A stretch of 47,253 bases of DNA from Treponema sp. (GCA_017450535.1 JAFSTK010000032.1:1-47253); one strand, 5' to 3'. Counted from the stretch's first letter, positions 1 to 10,182 are shown. A program made the numbers and translations. Notes: generated by a model from the letters alone, not told the origin.

Positions 1-87
1 ATTAAGGCGCGCTCACAATGGAGAAAAGCATTGCGCTTGCAGCCAAATCATCCTGCGGCTCTAAAAAAGATGGCAGATTTCAAATAG
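1..87 (+). CDS. C-terminal end of a TPR-like protein (partial)
   Basis: An open frame enters from the left edge in phase 1 and ends at TAG (85-87), ten bases before mreB. The last 28 residues include a stretch of the form ALRLQPNHPAALKKM, which fits the second helix of one tetratricopeptide repeat and the start of the next. Only this tail is visible, so the TPR assignment rests on one motif. The short spacing to mreB suggests the same transcription unit. Confidence 0.5.
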   Translation: MKARSQWRKALRLQPNHPAALKKMADFK

Positions 88-96
88 GGGGATAGA

Positions 97-1134
97 ATGG
101 GATTTTGGGATCGTTTTTCAACTGATGTTGGTATTGATTTAGGCACTTGTAACACGTTGATTTATATGCGTGACAAGGGCATTGTTATAGATGAGCCGTC
201 CGTTGTGGCGGTTGAAAAAGGCACAAAACGTGTCGTAGCCGTAGGCGCAGAAGCAAAGCGAATGCTCTGGAAGACTCCAGGCAATATTATCGCAATCCGT
301 CCGTTGTCTGATGGTGTTATCGCCGATATCGACAGCACGGAAAAAATGATTAAGTATTTCATCTCCAAAATTATTCCGCGTCATCAACTGTTCCGCTCAA
401 TGCGCATGAAAATTGGTATTCCATCATGTATTACTGATGTAGAACGACGCGCTGTTGTAGAAGCTGCGCTCAAAGCTGGAGCCAAAGAAGTTGAAGTTAT
501 CGAAGAGTCATTGGCGGCGGCAATTGGCGCACAGATTCCGATTAACGAGCCGGAAGGCCATATGGTCTGCGATATCGGCGGCGGTACAGCTGAAGTAAGC
601 GTTATCTCATTGGGCGGAATGGTTGTTACTGATGCAATCCGCGTTGGTGGTGATAAATTTGACGAAGCGATTGTGCGACATGTGCTTTCAGTGCACAACC
701 TTCGCATCGGTCAGCAGACTGCAGAACGTCTTAAGATTGAAATTGGAAACGCAATCCCCGATAAAGAAATCGAAAAGATGGAAATCCGCGGAAATGATGC
801 GATTACAGGTCTTCCGCGTCGTCTTGAAATTGACAGCGTAGAAGTACGCGAAGCTCTTAAAGAGCCGGTTAGTCAAATTGTAGATGAAATCAAACGAACG
901 CTTGGACGTACTCCGCCAGAACTTGCCGCAGATATTGTTGAACGCGGTATCGTTATGACTGGTGGCGGCAGTATGCTCAAAGGTTTGCCCAAGTTGATTT
1001 CCAAAGAAACCGGCGTTCCGGTCATTTTGGTAGAAAATCCGCTGGAGTGTGTCGCAATCGGTGCTGGTCAGGCATTCGATTTGTTCAAAGATATGTCAAT
1101 CGGACGCGCAACATACGATAACCTTAACGAATAG
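97..1134 (+). CDS. mreB: Rod shape-determining protein MreB
   Basis: Bacterial actin homologue of 345 residues, the usual length for the family. It polymerises under the inner membrane and positions the elongation machinery for peptidoglycan. The ATP site is clear: phosphate-1 loop around residues 14-20 (DLGTCNT), phosphate-2 loop at 159-164 (DIGGGT), and the adenosine motif near 285-295 (VMTGGGSML). The ATG at 97 follows a strong AGGGGGA ribosome-binding site at 86-92. It is the first gene of the operon mreB-mreC-mreD-mrdA-rodA. In spirochetes this set guides wall synthesis along the cell cylinder. Confidence 0.97.
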   Translation: MGFWDRFSTDVGIDLGTCNTLIYMRDKGIVIDEPSVVAVEKGTKRVVAVGAEAKRMLWKTPGNIIAIRPLSDGVIADIDSTEKMIKYFISKIIPRHQLFRSMRMKIGIPSCITDVERRAVVEAALKAGAKEVEVIEESLAAAIGAQIPINEPEGHMVCDIGGGTAEVSVISLGGMVVTDAIRVGGDKFDEAIVRHVLSVHNLRIGQQTAERLKIEIGNAIPDKEIEKMEIRGNDAITGLPRRLEIDSVEVREALKEPVSQIVDEIKRTLGRTPPELAADIVERGIVMTGGGSMLKGLPKLISKETGVPVILVENPLECVAIGAGQAFDLFKDMSIGRATYDNLNE

Positions 1135-1145
1135 ACGGGTACGCC

Positions 1146-2024
1146 ATGGCTCATAAGCATATCCGTTTTCGGTTTCAACTGCCGGAATTAGTTCTGATAG
1201 TTCTTGTTGTTTTCTCTGGCATAATGCTTGCATTCAGTTCAGGCGGTTTTGTCATCAGCATTGAAAAAGTTGGCTTTTCAATCGTTTCGACATTGCAGAA
1301 AGGTGTCAACACTGTCACAACAGGAATTACGAATACCGTAAACGCAGTGCATGAGCTTTCACGCCTCAAAGAAGAAAATGCAATCTTAACCGAAAAGCTA
1401 AAAAACTATGAGTACATGCAGCGGACAAACACAGAGATTCGCAAGGAAAATGAACGTCTGAGAGAACAGCTTGATTTTTCTCATTCCGTTGAGCAGAAAA
1501 ACTACGTGGCGCAAATTATTGGACGCGATCCAGACAGCTTGTATTCAGGTCTTACAATCAACAAAGGTAGCAGACACGGAATCCGCAAGAACATGCCTGT
1601 CATCGCTGTACAAAGCGGAACGGTCGGACTTGTCGGAAAAATTGTGACTGTTGGTTTGGGGACAAGTCTTGTCATGCCCATCTACGATTTACAGTGCTCT
1701 GTTTCAGGACGCATTCAAAATACCCGCGATATCGGCTTGGTAAACGGACGTGGCACGGCAGAAAACCCGCTTTCCATGAAATATATAAAAAAACGCGTTC
1801 TTGACGAGTTGCATTTTGGAGACCTTGTTGTAACTTCTGGCGAAAGCGAAAACTATATCCGCGATATTCCAATCGGTTCTATCTCAAAAATCACAGTATT
1901 GGATTACGATTCTTCGCTGGACATTGAGATTACGCCAATTATCGATTTTGCCCGTCTTGAGACCGTCATTATAACAGACCTAAAAGAAGAAAACCCAAAT
2001 TTGACAGCTGGAGGAAACAAATGA
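1146..2024 (+). CDS. mreC: Rod shape-determining protein MreC
   Basis: Protein of 292 residues that links cytoplasmic MreB to periplasmic wall enzymes, including PBP2. It has one membrane segment near residues 13-33, a coiled coil at about 70-112 rich in Leu, Glu and Lys, then the beta-rich MreC domain (conserved pattern GRDPDSLYSGLTINKGSRHGI and a later GDLVVTSG). It starts 11 bases after mreB with only a weak ribosome-binding site and overlaps mreD by four bases (ATGA at 2021-2024), as expected for translational coupling. It ends in TGA, which shows that TGA acts as a normal stop in this genome. Confidence 0.95.
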   Translation: MAHKHIRFRFQLPELVLIVLVVFSGIMLAFSSGGFVISIEKVGFSIVSTLQKGVNTVTTGITNTVNAVHELSRLKEENAILTEKLKNYEYMQRTNTEIRKENERLREQLDFSHSVEQKNYVAQIIGRDPDSLYSGLTINKGSRHGIRKNMPVIAVQSGTVGLVGKIVTVGLGTSLVMPIYDLQCSVSGRIQNTRDIGLVNGRGTAENPLSMKYIKKRVLDELHFGDLVVTSGESENYIRDIPIGSISKITVLDYDSSLDIEITPIIDFARLETVIITDLKEENPNLTAGGNK

Positions 2025-2524
2025 TTAAACCTTTTTTCGCAGCATGTTTGTTTTTTTTGGGATTCTCTCTGTTTGAGGCAGCGATTCTTTCAAATATCAT
2101 GTTTTTGCCGGCAGTTCCTGACTTTTTGCTTTTGTGCTCACTATATTTTTCCGTACAAAATGGTACTTTATTTGGCACAACCACAGGTTTTATCTCCGGT
2201 CTTTTCCTTGACTTTTTAAGTGCAGCTCCCTTTGGTTTGAATTGTCTTTTACGCACAATTATTGGCTACGTGGGCGGATTATTCCAAAAAACACTGAATA
2301 TCAACGGAATCCTTTTGCCCATGCTTTTTGGTTTTGTCGCGACATTAGTAAAAGCTCTTGTCATCTGGCTTATCGCTTTGTTTTATCCACTGGGAATTCA
2401 AACCTATGAGCTTTTTTCTGTCACTTTTGTCGTTGAGTTATTGCTGAACACAATTCTTGCGCCTATCACATTCAGATTTCTTGATTTATTCGCTCATATT
2501 ATCACTGTGGAGAAAATCGTATAA
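2021..2524 (+). CDS. mreD: Rod shape-determining protein MreD
   Basis: Integral membrane protein of 167 residues, almost wholly hydrophobic, with five or six predicted membrane helices and the family pattern around FISGLFLDFLSAAPFGLN. MreD works with MreC and RodA-PBP2 in the elongasome, and its exact role in the family is poorly defined. Its start overlaps the mreC stop and its TAA stop overlaps the mrdA ATG by one base, so the three genes are probably translated as a coupled block. Sequence conservation in MreD is low. The call rests on topology, size and position. Confidence 0.9.
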   Translation: MIKPFFAACLFFLGFSLFEAAILSNIMFLPAVPDFLLLCSLYFSVQNGTLFGTTTGFISGLFLDFLSAAPFGLNCLLRTIIGYVGGLFQKTLNINGILLPMLFGFVATLVKALVIWLIALFYPLGIQTYELFSVTFVVELLLNTILAPITFRFLDLFAHIITVEKIV

Positions 2525-4392
2525 TGGCGAGGGGCTTGAACGGCGATTCCGTCGCAAGAAACGGAAAAATTGTCATCCTCACGCTCATCGTTATCGCAAC
2601 ATTTGTACTGTATACGCTCAAACTGTTCACGTTACAAGGTCTGGAAGGCGAATCATATCAACGACAATCACGCACGATTTCAAGTCAAGTAAACACCATT
2701 CCCGCACAGCGCGGTGAAATTTTCGTGCAGAACGACCCGCTTCCCGTCGTTACCAACACCGACTCTTTCGCTATCGATTTGACCCCGGCAGAGATTCCCG
2801 CTGGTCACTATGATGCGGTTGCAAACCGACTCGCAAAATTTTTAGGCATAACAAAGCGCGAAATTGACCGAAAAGTGCCAGCACGTATGCGCCGCTCATA
2901 TTCTCAGATTGAAATTCGTGTAAACATTCCATTTTCCACCGTCGCCAACATCGCAGAAAACATCAATGACTTACCCGGCGTGTCATGGAGGTCAAAACCA
3001 ATTCGTAACTACGTTGAAACTGGCTCCATCTCGCATGTCATCGGCTACGTCGGCGATATCACAAAAGAAGAAATCAACGTGATGTATAACCACGGTTACA
3101 AGGCAAACGCTATTGTCGGAAAGACAGGCATTGAAAAACAATATGACGCGCTGCTACAAGGCGTTCCCGGACGCGAAAGCCGTACTGTTGACGTACGGGG
3201 GCACATCATTGACGACACGCCGATTATCGAGCCTCCACAAATGGGTAAAAACCTCGTGCTCACCATAAACACACGCATTCAGACGCTCGTGGAAAAAACA
3301 TTGGGCGAACGAGTAGGGGCAGCTGTTGTGCTCAAACCGTCCAATGGAGAAGTGCTTGCGCTGGTCTCTTATCCGTTCTACGACCAAAACCTGTTCAACA
3401 ACGATGATGCGTCCTCACAATACAACAAACTTGCGACAAGCCCGAACAATCCGCTTTTGAATCGCGCGGTAAATGCGGTTTATCCTCCAGCATCAACATT
3501 CAAAACGATTATGGCGGCCGCTTTGCTTGCAGAAAATGCGTTTCCACCAGAAAAGAAAATTGAATGTAACGGCCGCATTGACTACGGCGGACGACGCTTT
3601 AACTGCCACGTTCGCTGGGGACACGGCAAACTCGACCTTAAAAATGCACTGGCTCAGTCTTGCGACGTATACTTTTGGGTAACAGGACGTGACAATCTTG
3701 GTGTAGACCGTATCTCATCCTATGCAAAGGAATTCGGCTTTGGTCAGTCTTTGGGCATTGACCTGCCTGCTCAGTCAGACGGTTTTGTGCCCACCGCACA
3801 ATGGAAAGAGCGTCGCTATCATTCTACGTGGCTCGGCGGCGATACGATGAATATGTCAATCGGACAGGGATATACGCTCGTCACGCCGCTTCATGTCGCA
3901 AATATGATGGCAATGGTCGTGAATGGCGGCAAAATCTACCGTCCGCACTTGCTCAAAGAGGTGCGTGATCCGGCGACAAACGAAGTCATTGAAGAGACAA
4001 AGCCGCAGGTGCTTCATGAATCGAACATCGATGCGGCAGTATGGAAAGAAGTGCAGCAGGATTTGCGTTATGTTATCACGGACGGAACCCCGCAATACCC
4101 GATGAACAACAAAAAAATCAAGCTTGCAGGCAAAACGGGAACGGCAGAAGTAAACGGCGCAAAAAAAGACCACTGGCACTCCTGGATGGTCGCATACGGT
4201 CCCTATGATGCGCCTGTGGAAGAACAACTTGTAGTCGCCGTTCTTGTTGAGGCCGTAAACGAATGGGAATGGTGGGCACCTTATGCAACAAATATTATCT
4301 TCCAAGGCATTTTCCAAAATCAGACTTATGACGAGGCAATTACCGAGTTAGGATTTAAATATCTCCAGAAGGCGAGGGCGAGGGCTGAATAA
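2524..4392 (+). CDS. mrdA: Penicillin-binding protein 2 (elongasome transpeptidase)
   Basis: Class B penicillin-binding protein of 622 residues that crosslinks peptidoglycan during elongation, anchored in the inner membrane with the catalytic domain in the periplasm. One N-terminal membrane helix (about residues 15-35) precedes the dimerisation/pedestal domain (about 50-230) and the transpeptidase domain (about 240-600). The active-site motifs are visible: SxxK with Ser324 and Lys327, a SxD motif (SCD) about 55 residues later, and KTG at 537-539. The neighbour RodA is its glycosyltransferase partner. The C-terminus is rich in Lys, Arg and Glu. Confidence 0.97.
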   Translation: MARGLNGDSVARNGKIVILTLIVIATFVLYTLKLFTLQGLEGESYQRQSRTISSQVNTIPAQRGEIFVQNDPLPVVTNTDSFAIDLTPAEIPAGHYDAVANRLAKFLGITKREIDRKVPARMRRSYSQIEIRVNIPFSTVANIAENINDLPGVSWRSKPIRNYVETGSISHVIGYVGDITKEEINVMYNHGYKANAIVGKTGIEKQYDALLQGVPGRESRTVDVRGHIIDDTPIIEPPQMGKNLVLTINTRIQTLVEKTLGERVGAAVVLKPSNGEVLALVSYPFYDQNLFNNDDASSQYNKLATSPNNPLLNRAVNAVYPPASTFKTIMAAALLAENAFPPEKKIECNGRIDYGGRRFNCHVRWGHGKLDLKNALAQSCDVYFWVTGRDNLGVDRISSYAKEFGFGQSLGIDLPAQSDGFVPTAQWKERRYHSTWLGGDTMNMSIGQGYTLVTPLHVANMMAMVVNGGKIYRPHLLKEVRDPATNEVIEETKPQVLHESNIDAAVWKEVQQDLRYVITDGTPQYPMNNKKIKLAGKTGTAEVNGAKKDHWHSWMVAYGPYDAPVEEQLVVAVLVEAVNEWEWWAPYATNIIFQGIFQNQTYDEAITELGFKYLQKARARAE

Positions 4393-4393
4393 C

Positions 4394-5713
4394 ATGAAAG
4401 TTAGGCTTTTCCAGATATTTGACTATGTATTACTCACCGCAGTTCTTGCGCTCGTAACAATGGGCGTACTATTCATCTATTCTTCAGGAATCAATTCAGA
4501 GGGAATCAACGTCTCGAACGAATACGTTAAACAGATTGTTTGGGCGGGCATAGGGCTGTTCCTGATGCTTGCGACCGCCACAATGGATTTCCGCAAGACA
4601 ACACGCTATGTGCCTTATCTTTACGGATTCCTTGTGTTTATTTTGATTTATACCCGTATTTTTGGGCGCTATGTAAATGGTGCGCGCAGCTGGATTGGTT
4701 TTGGCGGATTTGGTGTGCAACCTTCTGAATTCTGTAAGATTATTTTTATTTTATTTCTTGCATGGTATTTGGAACGTTCGCGTTCTGATCCACCCACACG
4801 GCGTTTTGTTGTCGCAACAGGCATACTGCTTTTGCCACTTGGACTCATTCTCATTCAGCCGGATATGGGTACGGCGAGTGTTTACATACCAATTTTTTTG
4901 GTAATGTGTTTTGTGGCAGGTGTTCCGCTGCATTATCTGCTCTTGCTTTTGGGCGGTGGAATGCTCACGATAGTCTTTACGGTGCTTCCAATCTGGCAGT
5001 CTGAAATCGCATCTCATTCGTATCGCATCATCAACATTTTTACAAATGACAAACTCCGCCTGATTTGTATCTTTGCGACCGCCGCTATTTCACTCATCGG
5101 CATTATTGGATATGTCTTTTTCCGTCACAAATATTATTATTGGATTACTTACGTTTTTGTCATCATTTGCGGCGCATTGGTATTCTCTCGATTTGGTGGA
5201 CACGCACTTAAAGATTATCAAATCAAACGTCTGATTGTCTTCCTTGACCCTTACACGGATGCACAAGGTGCCGGATGGAATATTATTCAGTCAAAAATCG
5301 CAATTGGTTCTGGCGGTATTTGGGGACGAGGATTTTTGCAGGGAACGCAAAGCCATTACCGTTTTCTTCCTCAGCAAAGTACAGACTTTATTTTCAGCAT
5401 TCTTTCTGAAGAATGGGGCTTTATTGGCGGTGCAATTGTTTTTGGCTTATACTTTATCATTTTGCTCAGAAGTATTTTTATCATTCGTGCTACAAACAAC
5501 GAATACGGACATTACATTGCGTCTGGTATTCTCGGCATGTTCTTTTTCCATTTTGTCGTCAACACGGGCATGGTTATGGGTATGATGCCTATCACAGGTA
5601 TTCCATTACTGTTTTTAAGTTACGGTGGCTCTTCATTGTGGACAGCGATGATTTGTATCGGACTTCTGATGAGTATTAACTACCGTCGATACGACTTTAG
5701 CGAGTTTATATGA
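4394..5713 (+). CDS. rodA: Peptidoglycan glycosyltransferase RodA
   Basis: SEDS-family polymerase of 439 residues that makes glycan strands from lipid II and pairs with PBP2. The conserved block IIQSKIAIGSGGIWGRGF followed by QQSTDFIFSILSEEWGF is present, as is the QPSEFCKI motif near residue 110. E. coli RodA has about 370 residues. The surplus here lies near the middle (about residues 205-280), where two extra hydrophobic stretches occur before the DYQIKRLIVFLDP motif. The gene starts one base after the mrdA stop and ends in TGA overlapping the next start by four bases. Confidence 0.96.
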   Translation: MKVRLFQIFDYVLLTAVLALVTMGVLFIYSSGINSEGINVSNEYVKQIVWAGIGLFLMLATATMDFRKTTRYVPYLYGFLVFILIYTRIFGRYVNGARSWIGFGGFGVQPSEFCKIIFILFLAWYLERSRSDPPTRRFVVATGILLLPLGLILIQPDMGTASVYIPIFLVMCFVAGVPLHYLLLLLGGGMLTIVFTVLPIWQSEIASHSYRIINIFTNDKLRLICIFATAAISLIGIIGYVFFRHKYYYWITYVFVIICGALVFSRFGGHALKDYQIKRLIVFLDPYTDAQGAGWNIIQSKIAIGSGGIWGRGFLQGTQSHYRFLPQQSTDFIFSILSEEWGFIGGAIVFGLYFIILLRSIFIIRATNNEYGHYIASGILGMFFFHFVVNTGMVMGMMPITGIPLLFLSYGGSSLWTAMICIGLLMSINYRRYDFSEFI

Positions 5714-8586
5714 AACTGATTAACCCAATGGAAGTATTCGGCTCAGAACTCTGCTCTGTACAAAATCCGTCATCCTATATTGGCGGTGAAATCGGTGCAT
5801 TTGTAAAGCCTCATGAAGAAAACGGGCAGGGGAATGACCTTTTTAATTTTGCGATTGCATTTCCCGACGTGTACTCAATTGGCATGAGTAATCAAGCAAT
5901 CAAAATCATCTACAACGGCTTGAACAAACGAAAATCTGTTCGATGCGAGCGCGTTTTTGCCGTGGAAACTGATTTTGAAACGCTTTTAAAGAAAAAATCT
6001 GTGCCGCTTTATACGCTTGAAACAGGAATGCCTCTTAATGCCGTGGATATGATTGGCTTTTCTATCGGCTATGAACTGGGCATTACTGGTGTGCTGAATA
6101 TTCTTGATTTGGGCGGCGTACCGATTCAAAAAACTGAGCGAGCTGAGAGCGACCCAATCGTAATTGCAGGCGGAGTAGGGGCGACCAATCCAGCGGCTTT
6201 CTGCGATTTTTTTGACGCAGTGTTCATTGGAGAAGCAGAAGGCGGCATGTTCGATTTGATTGAGCATCTTGCTGAGCTCAAAAAAAATGGCGCGAGCAGA
6301 AGCGAACTATTGCGCGAACTGAAAAAAAATCCGCACGTATGATCAGAAGAGATGACAGAAGCAGATTACGGTCATACGGTTGCACGAAGAGCAATTCAAG
6401 AAGATTTTGGACTTGTGCCGTCAGTCGAATCTTTTATGCCACTTCCAAACATCAAACCAGTTCAAGACCACGGCGTCGTAGAAATTATGCGCGGTTGCCC
6501 AAATGGATGCCGTTTTTGTCACGCAGGAATTTATTACCGACCGCAACGAATCAAATCAAAAGAACTCATTTTTGCTGAAATTGACAGGCTTGTAAATGAG
6601 GCAGGCTACCGTGAAATCTCGCTCACCTCACTTTCGTCCGCAGATTATCCGGACATTGGCGGGCTTTTGGAAGAATTAAATCAACGCTATCATGCACAGA
6701 ATGTCTCATTCCAACTTCCGTCGCTCAAAGTGAACAGTTTTACGCTTCCCATTTTGGAGCAGCTTTCTGAAGTAAGAAAAAGCGGCCTGACCTTTGCCGT
6801 GGAGACTCCTGAAGAAGCCTGGCAACTGCGACTGAACAAAGAAGTCTATGCGCAACACCTTGTAGACATCATCACTGAAGCGAAAAAACGTGGCTGGAAC
6901 AAGGCAAAATTCTATTTTATGGTGGGGCTTCCATTCCCTGAAACTGATGAAAAGACTGAAGAAAGCGTTATCGTAGATTTTTTGCTGGATATTCAGGAAA
7001 AGACCAGAATTCAATGCAACGTGAATGTTGGCACGTTTATTCCAAAGCCACATACGCCATACCAGTGGGTGCGCCAGATTTCTCCGGACGAATCAGAACG
7101 TAAGCTCACATATATCCGAGAGCATCTGCCACGTGGTCGTTTCCGTGTAAGCACACATGATGTCTCAACAAGCTATCTTGAAGGGTTGCTTTCACGCGGA
7201 GACAAACGGACAAGCAAAATCATCTACAACGCATACAAAAAAGGATGCCGACTTGACGCATGGGAAGACCATCTCCGAAACAATCTTCCGCTGTGGGAAG
7301 AAGCATTTTCAGAAGCAGATTATGACGTAAAAGCGGAAATTTTACGAGAACGAGCCAAAGATGAGGAATTGCCATGGGATTCAGTTTCGCTCGGCCCTGC
7401 AAAAAACTTTTACCTCAAAGAATGGCAGAAAAATGAAGAAGAGACGCTGACACCAAAATGCGCTCCTAATTGCGACCATCGTTGCGGCATTTGTAACAAC
7501 AAAGTTTCATGCAGAAACAAGCCTGATGACCTAAAAAATGCAAACAATTCTTGTCAGACTGTATACAAAACTGCACAAAGCCAAAACGATTTGATCAGCA
7601 AACAAACGACCGTTCATCAGATTTGCAATATTCCGGTCATGTATCGCGCGATTTTCTCATTTACAAAGCTAAGCGGCGGCGAATTTATCTCACATTTGGG
7701 TCAAATTGAGATGTTTAATCGCGCAATTTTAAAATCTGACCTGCCAATTATCTACACAAGCGGCTTCAATCCGCTTCCGAGACTCGAATTTGCTTCAACA
7801 TTGTCGCTCGGCGTTAAATCTTGCGACGAAATTGCGTCCACAGTGCTGTATGACCCGGTTTCTGAGCAAAATTTCATGGAAAAACTGAACAAAAACCTTG
7901 TTAGAGGCATAAAAATCACTCGTTGTTACATTTTTCCGGTGACAAACCAGCGCCGCCGCGAATCGCTCAGTTCAGGTTTATGGGGAAACATCTACGAATA
8001 TCATTTTTTTGGCGAAGAAAGTAGGCGAGTGAGCGATTTTTTTGCCTCAGACCTTGCAAAACCGTTTGTAAATGACGATTCTTTGTGCACTTTTGACGGC
8101 TTTGGGCTGAAAAACGATGAGTTGCGCCACTTTTTGATGGGAAACGGTCGTTTCAGCGCTGTTCAACATTCTACACCCCAAAATTCCGAATCTGTTCCGG
8201 AATCTCAAAGTGTCCTCACCGCAAAACTTGTTTTCAAACAAGACCGCCCATTCCGTAACGCCCTGGAAGAATTCTTTGGAAAAAAAACATACGAATTCGC
8301 CTCAATCAAAAAACTCCAGACACTCGCTAAACCAGACATCATCGGCTGGACCGCGGAGATGAACGCCACATACAACAAAACACTGGAAACCGCAAAACAA
8401 ACAGGCACCGGCAATCTGTACACCGTAAACGCAGAATACAAAAAACAAATCTTACACCCAGAAGACTTAGTTGCCACACAGGAAGCAATTCCGTTCTTTG
8501 AGCTGTACAAACGCATCGCCTCAATCAATGCAGAATTGATTCGACAAAGAGAAGAAAAGTTTTCACCTAAAACAACTGGTGAATAA
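5710..8586 (+). CDS. Radical SAM protein with C-terminal DUF2344 domain, interrupted by one in-frame TGA
   Basis: Two open stretches, 5710-6342 and 6352-8586, lie in the same frame and are separated only by the TGA at 6340-6342 (codon 211). Together they match the uncharacterised radical SAM family that carries a B12-binding-like N-terminus (about residues 1-200), a radical SAM core with CxxxCxxC (Cys263, Cys267, Cys270 in read-through numbering), and a DUF2344 domain (about 640-800). A Cys-rich stretch (CAPNCDHRCGICNN) precedes DUF2344. Family members are usually one chain, and the N-terminal part alone lacks the iron-sulfur motif. The TGA may be a nonsense mutation, a sequence error or a recoded codon. 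The start overlaps the rodA stop (ATGA), so the gene belongs to the mre operon. The substrate is unknown. Confidence 0.85.
6340..6342 (+). other. In-frame TGA inside the radical SAM gene
   Basis: This is the single stop codon between two halves that continue in the same frame with unchanged composition. The sequence around it can form an 8-base-pair stem: 6337-6344 pairs with 6370-6377, with one G-U pair and a 25-base loop. That stem places the UGA in its base. The downstream sequence shows no compact apical hairpin typical of a bacterial SECIS. A change from TGG (Trp) to TGA is the simplest explanation. Confidence 0.8.
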
Positions 8587-8755
8587 CACGTTTGTTGCGC
8601 AGTAACGCCCCTTAATGGCATTTTTTCGCCCTATATCCCACTTCCTATAATGTGTATTCTGTCTACCAATATATACGGACTAACGCTTCTTTTTCCGCAC
8701 ATTGTATTTCAATACCCTTTTTATAGCATTCCATTTTTCATGGTACTAGACATAT

Positions 8756-8833
8756 TTGACAAAAATCTATATTATGTCATTATGACATTTTTCATAAAAA
8801 TGTCTAAAATAATCTTAAAGTTTTTATAAGGAG
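8756..8833 (+). promoter_or_regulatory. Promoter, palindromic operator candidate and ribosome-binding site of the FadL-like gene
   Basis: A perfect TTGACA (8756-8761) is followed after 16 bases by CATTAT (8778-8783) as a possible -10 element. Overlapping the -10 is a perfect inverted repeat, ATGTCAT-T-ATGACAT (8774-8788), well placed for a repressor to block polymerase. The ribosome-binding site AAGGAG lies at 8828-8833, seven bases before the ATG. The rest of 8587-8755 is AT-rich with no gene or strong terminator that I can see. Promoter function is inferred. Confidence 0.5.
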
Positions 8834-8840
8834 TTCTTTT

Positions 8841-10109
8841 ATGAAAAAGATTCTTGCTACAGGTCTTTCTTTGCTGTGCGCTGGATTTGTATTTGCGGGT
8901 GGAATTGAAAACAAGACTAATATGAGCACGGGTTATTTACGCAATCCGAGCCGAAACACGGAACACAAGCGTCCAGAGGCTGCATTTTACAATATTGCGG
9001 GAACGGCTTTTATGAAAGACGGTTTGTACATTGAAGCAGGAAATCAATTCATCATTAAGGAATACAAGAACACATTTAACGATTTCCGACTGACAGGTGT
9101 GCTGGACGGAAAGAGCTACAACGATGAGACGTTCGTTTACCTCTACCCTAACGCAGACATTGTATTTAAGCATGACAAATGGGCTGCATTCGCAAATTTT
9201 GGTATCTATGCGGGTGGCGGTAAGCTTGAATACTCAGAAGGCACTTCAGCAACATCTCTCGGCTTTTTGGGAAGAGCACAAACTTCAACTGATCCTACGC
9301 AAGCGAAAACCCTAAAGGCACTTATGAACAATCATTCTCTTACAGTAACTTCAATTACCTATGGATGGCAAGTTGGTGGCGCTTTTGCACCCGCAGATTT
9401 TATCGCATTGGCATGTGCATTCCGTTTGACCTATGGTACACAGGAACTTGAACTTGCTATGCCTGGAACACAGACCGCTGGTTACAACGCAAGCGCAATC
9501 GGTATCAGCGGTGTATTCGGTGTACATGCAAAACCAATTGATAAACTCGATGTTTCGGCTCAGTTTGCATGGCGCTCAAAGATGAATTATGAAGTCAAAG
9601 ATTTGAAAAATGCTGCCATTGCCGCTGGATTCGGTATTACTGAAGGAAAAACATTTCGCACAGACTTGTCACCGGTACTGAATGCTGGTGTCGGTTACCA
9701 GGTCTTGGATCCACTGTACATAAGCACGAGTTTCAATTTTTACTTTAACAATCTCGCAACAATGAACTCCGTGTTGAGCCAAACAGACAATGACTTTGAT
9801 CCTTCTTTTGAAATCGCTTTGGGCGGAGACTATGACATCACAAAGATGATAACAGCAAGCATGGGCGTTGCATATGGAAAACAAGGTGTAACGACATCTG
9901 CAAACAATGTATTTAATCCTGTTTTGGACTCATTCCAAGTCGGTGCAGGCGTTGAAGTTCGTCCGATTGAAAACTTAGCAATCACAGGCGGAGCGACATG
10001 GGTAAAATACTTTGAAAAAGATTATTCCTTCTCAACATACAATGTGACGCTGAGTAAACCAATTTTGCTGATGTTCAGTTTGGGAGCAACATATCGCTTT
10101 CCGCTGTAA
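8841..10109 (+). CDS. FadL-like outer-membrane porin
   Basis: Exported protein of 422 residues with a signal peptide of about 20 residues (basic MKK start, hydrophobic core, cleavage near VFA-GG). The mature N-terminus carries a pattern typical of the FadL/OMPP1/TodX family (a STGYLRNPSRN stretch, then PEAAFYNIAGTAF). The remainder alternates polar and hydrophobic residues as in beta strands and ends in the aromatic-rich ATYRFPL. FadL proteins carry long-chain fatty acids and other hydrophobic compounds across the outer membrane. Several paralogues are known in treponemes. It is a single-gene unit between its own promoter and a terminator. The true cargo cannot be read from the sequence. Confidence 0.85.
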   Translation: MKKILATGLSLLCAGFVFAGGIENKTNMSTGYLRNPSRNTEHKRPEAAFYNIAGTAFMKDGLYIEAGNQFIIKEYKNTFNDFRLTGVLDGKSYNDETFVYLYPNADIVFKHDKWAAFANFGIYAGGGKLEYSEGTSATSLGFLGRAQTSTDPTQAKTLKALMNNHSLTVTSITYGWQVGGAFAPADFIALACAFRLTYGTQELELAMPGTQTAGYNASAIGISGVFGVHAKPIDKLDVSAQFAWRSKMNYEVKDLKNAAIAAGFGITEGKTFRTDLSPVLNAGVGYQVLDPLYISTSFNFYFNNLATMNSVLSQTDNDFDPSFEIALGGDYDITKMITASMGVAYGKQGVTTSANNVFNPVLDSFQVGAGVEVRPIENLAITGGATWVKYFEKDYSFSTYNVTLSKPILLMFSLGATYRFPL

Positions 10110-10143
10110 TCGGTAATTCATAAGGATTCATTAGAATCAAAAG

Positions 10144-10182
10144 AATGCGTGGGGATATTTTCTAATCCTCGCGCATTTTTTT
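10144..10182 (+). terminator. Rho-independent terminator after the FadL-like gene
   Basis: A 13-base-pair stem (10144-10156 with 10165-10177, two G-U pairs) has an 8-base loop and is followed by a run of T to 10182. It lies 34 bases after the porin stop and just before the end of mfd on the other strand. It separates the two converging genes. Confidence 0.9.

Noticed and set aside
6340-6402. Classical bacterial SECIS hairpin after the in-frame TGA
   Set aside because: Only a stem with a 25-base loop could be drawn. The compact apical loop with a GU motif expected for a SECIS is not seen, so selenocysteine is kept only as an open option.
8587-8750. Possible terminator after the radical SAM gene
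   Set aside because: Candidate stems are only three to four base pairs and the T-run near 8625 has no good stem before it.
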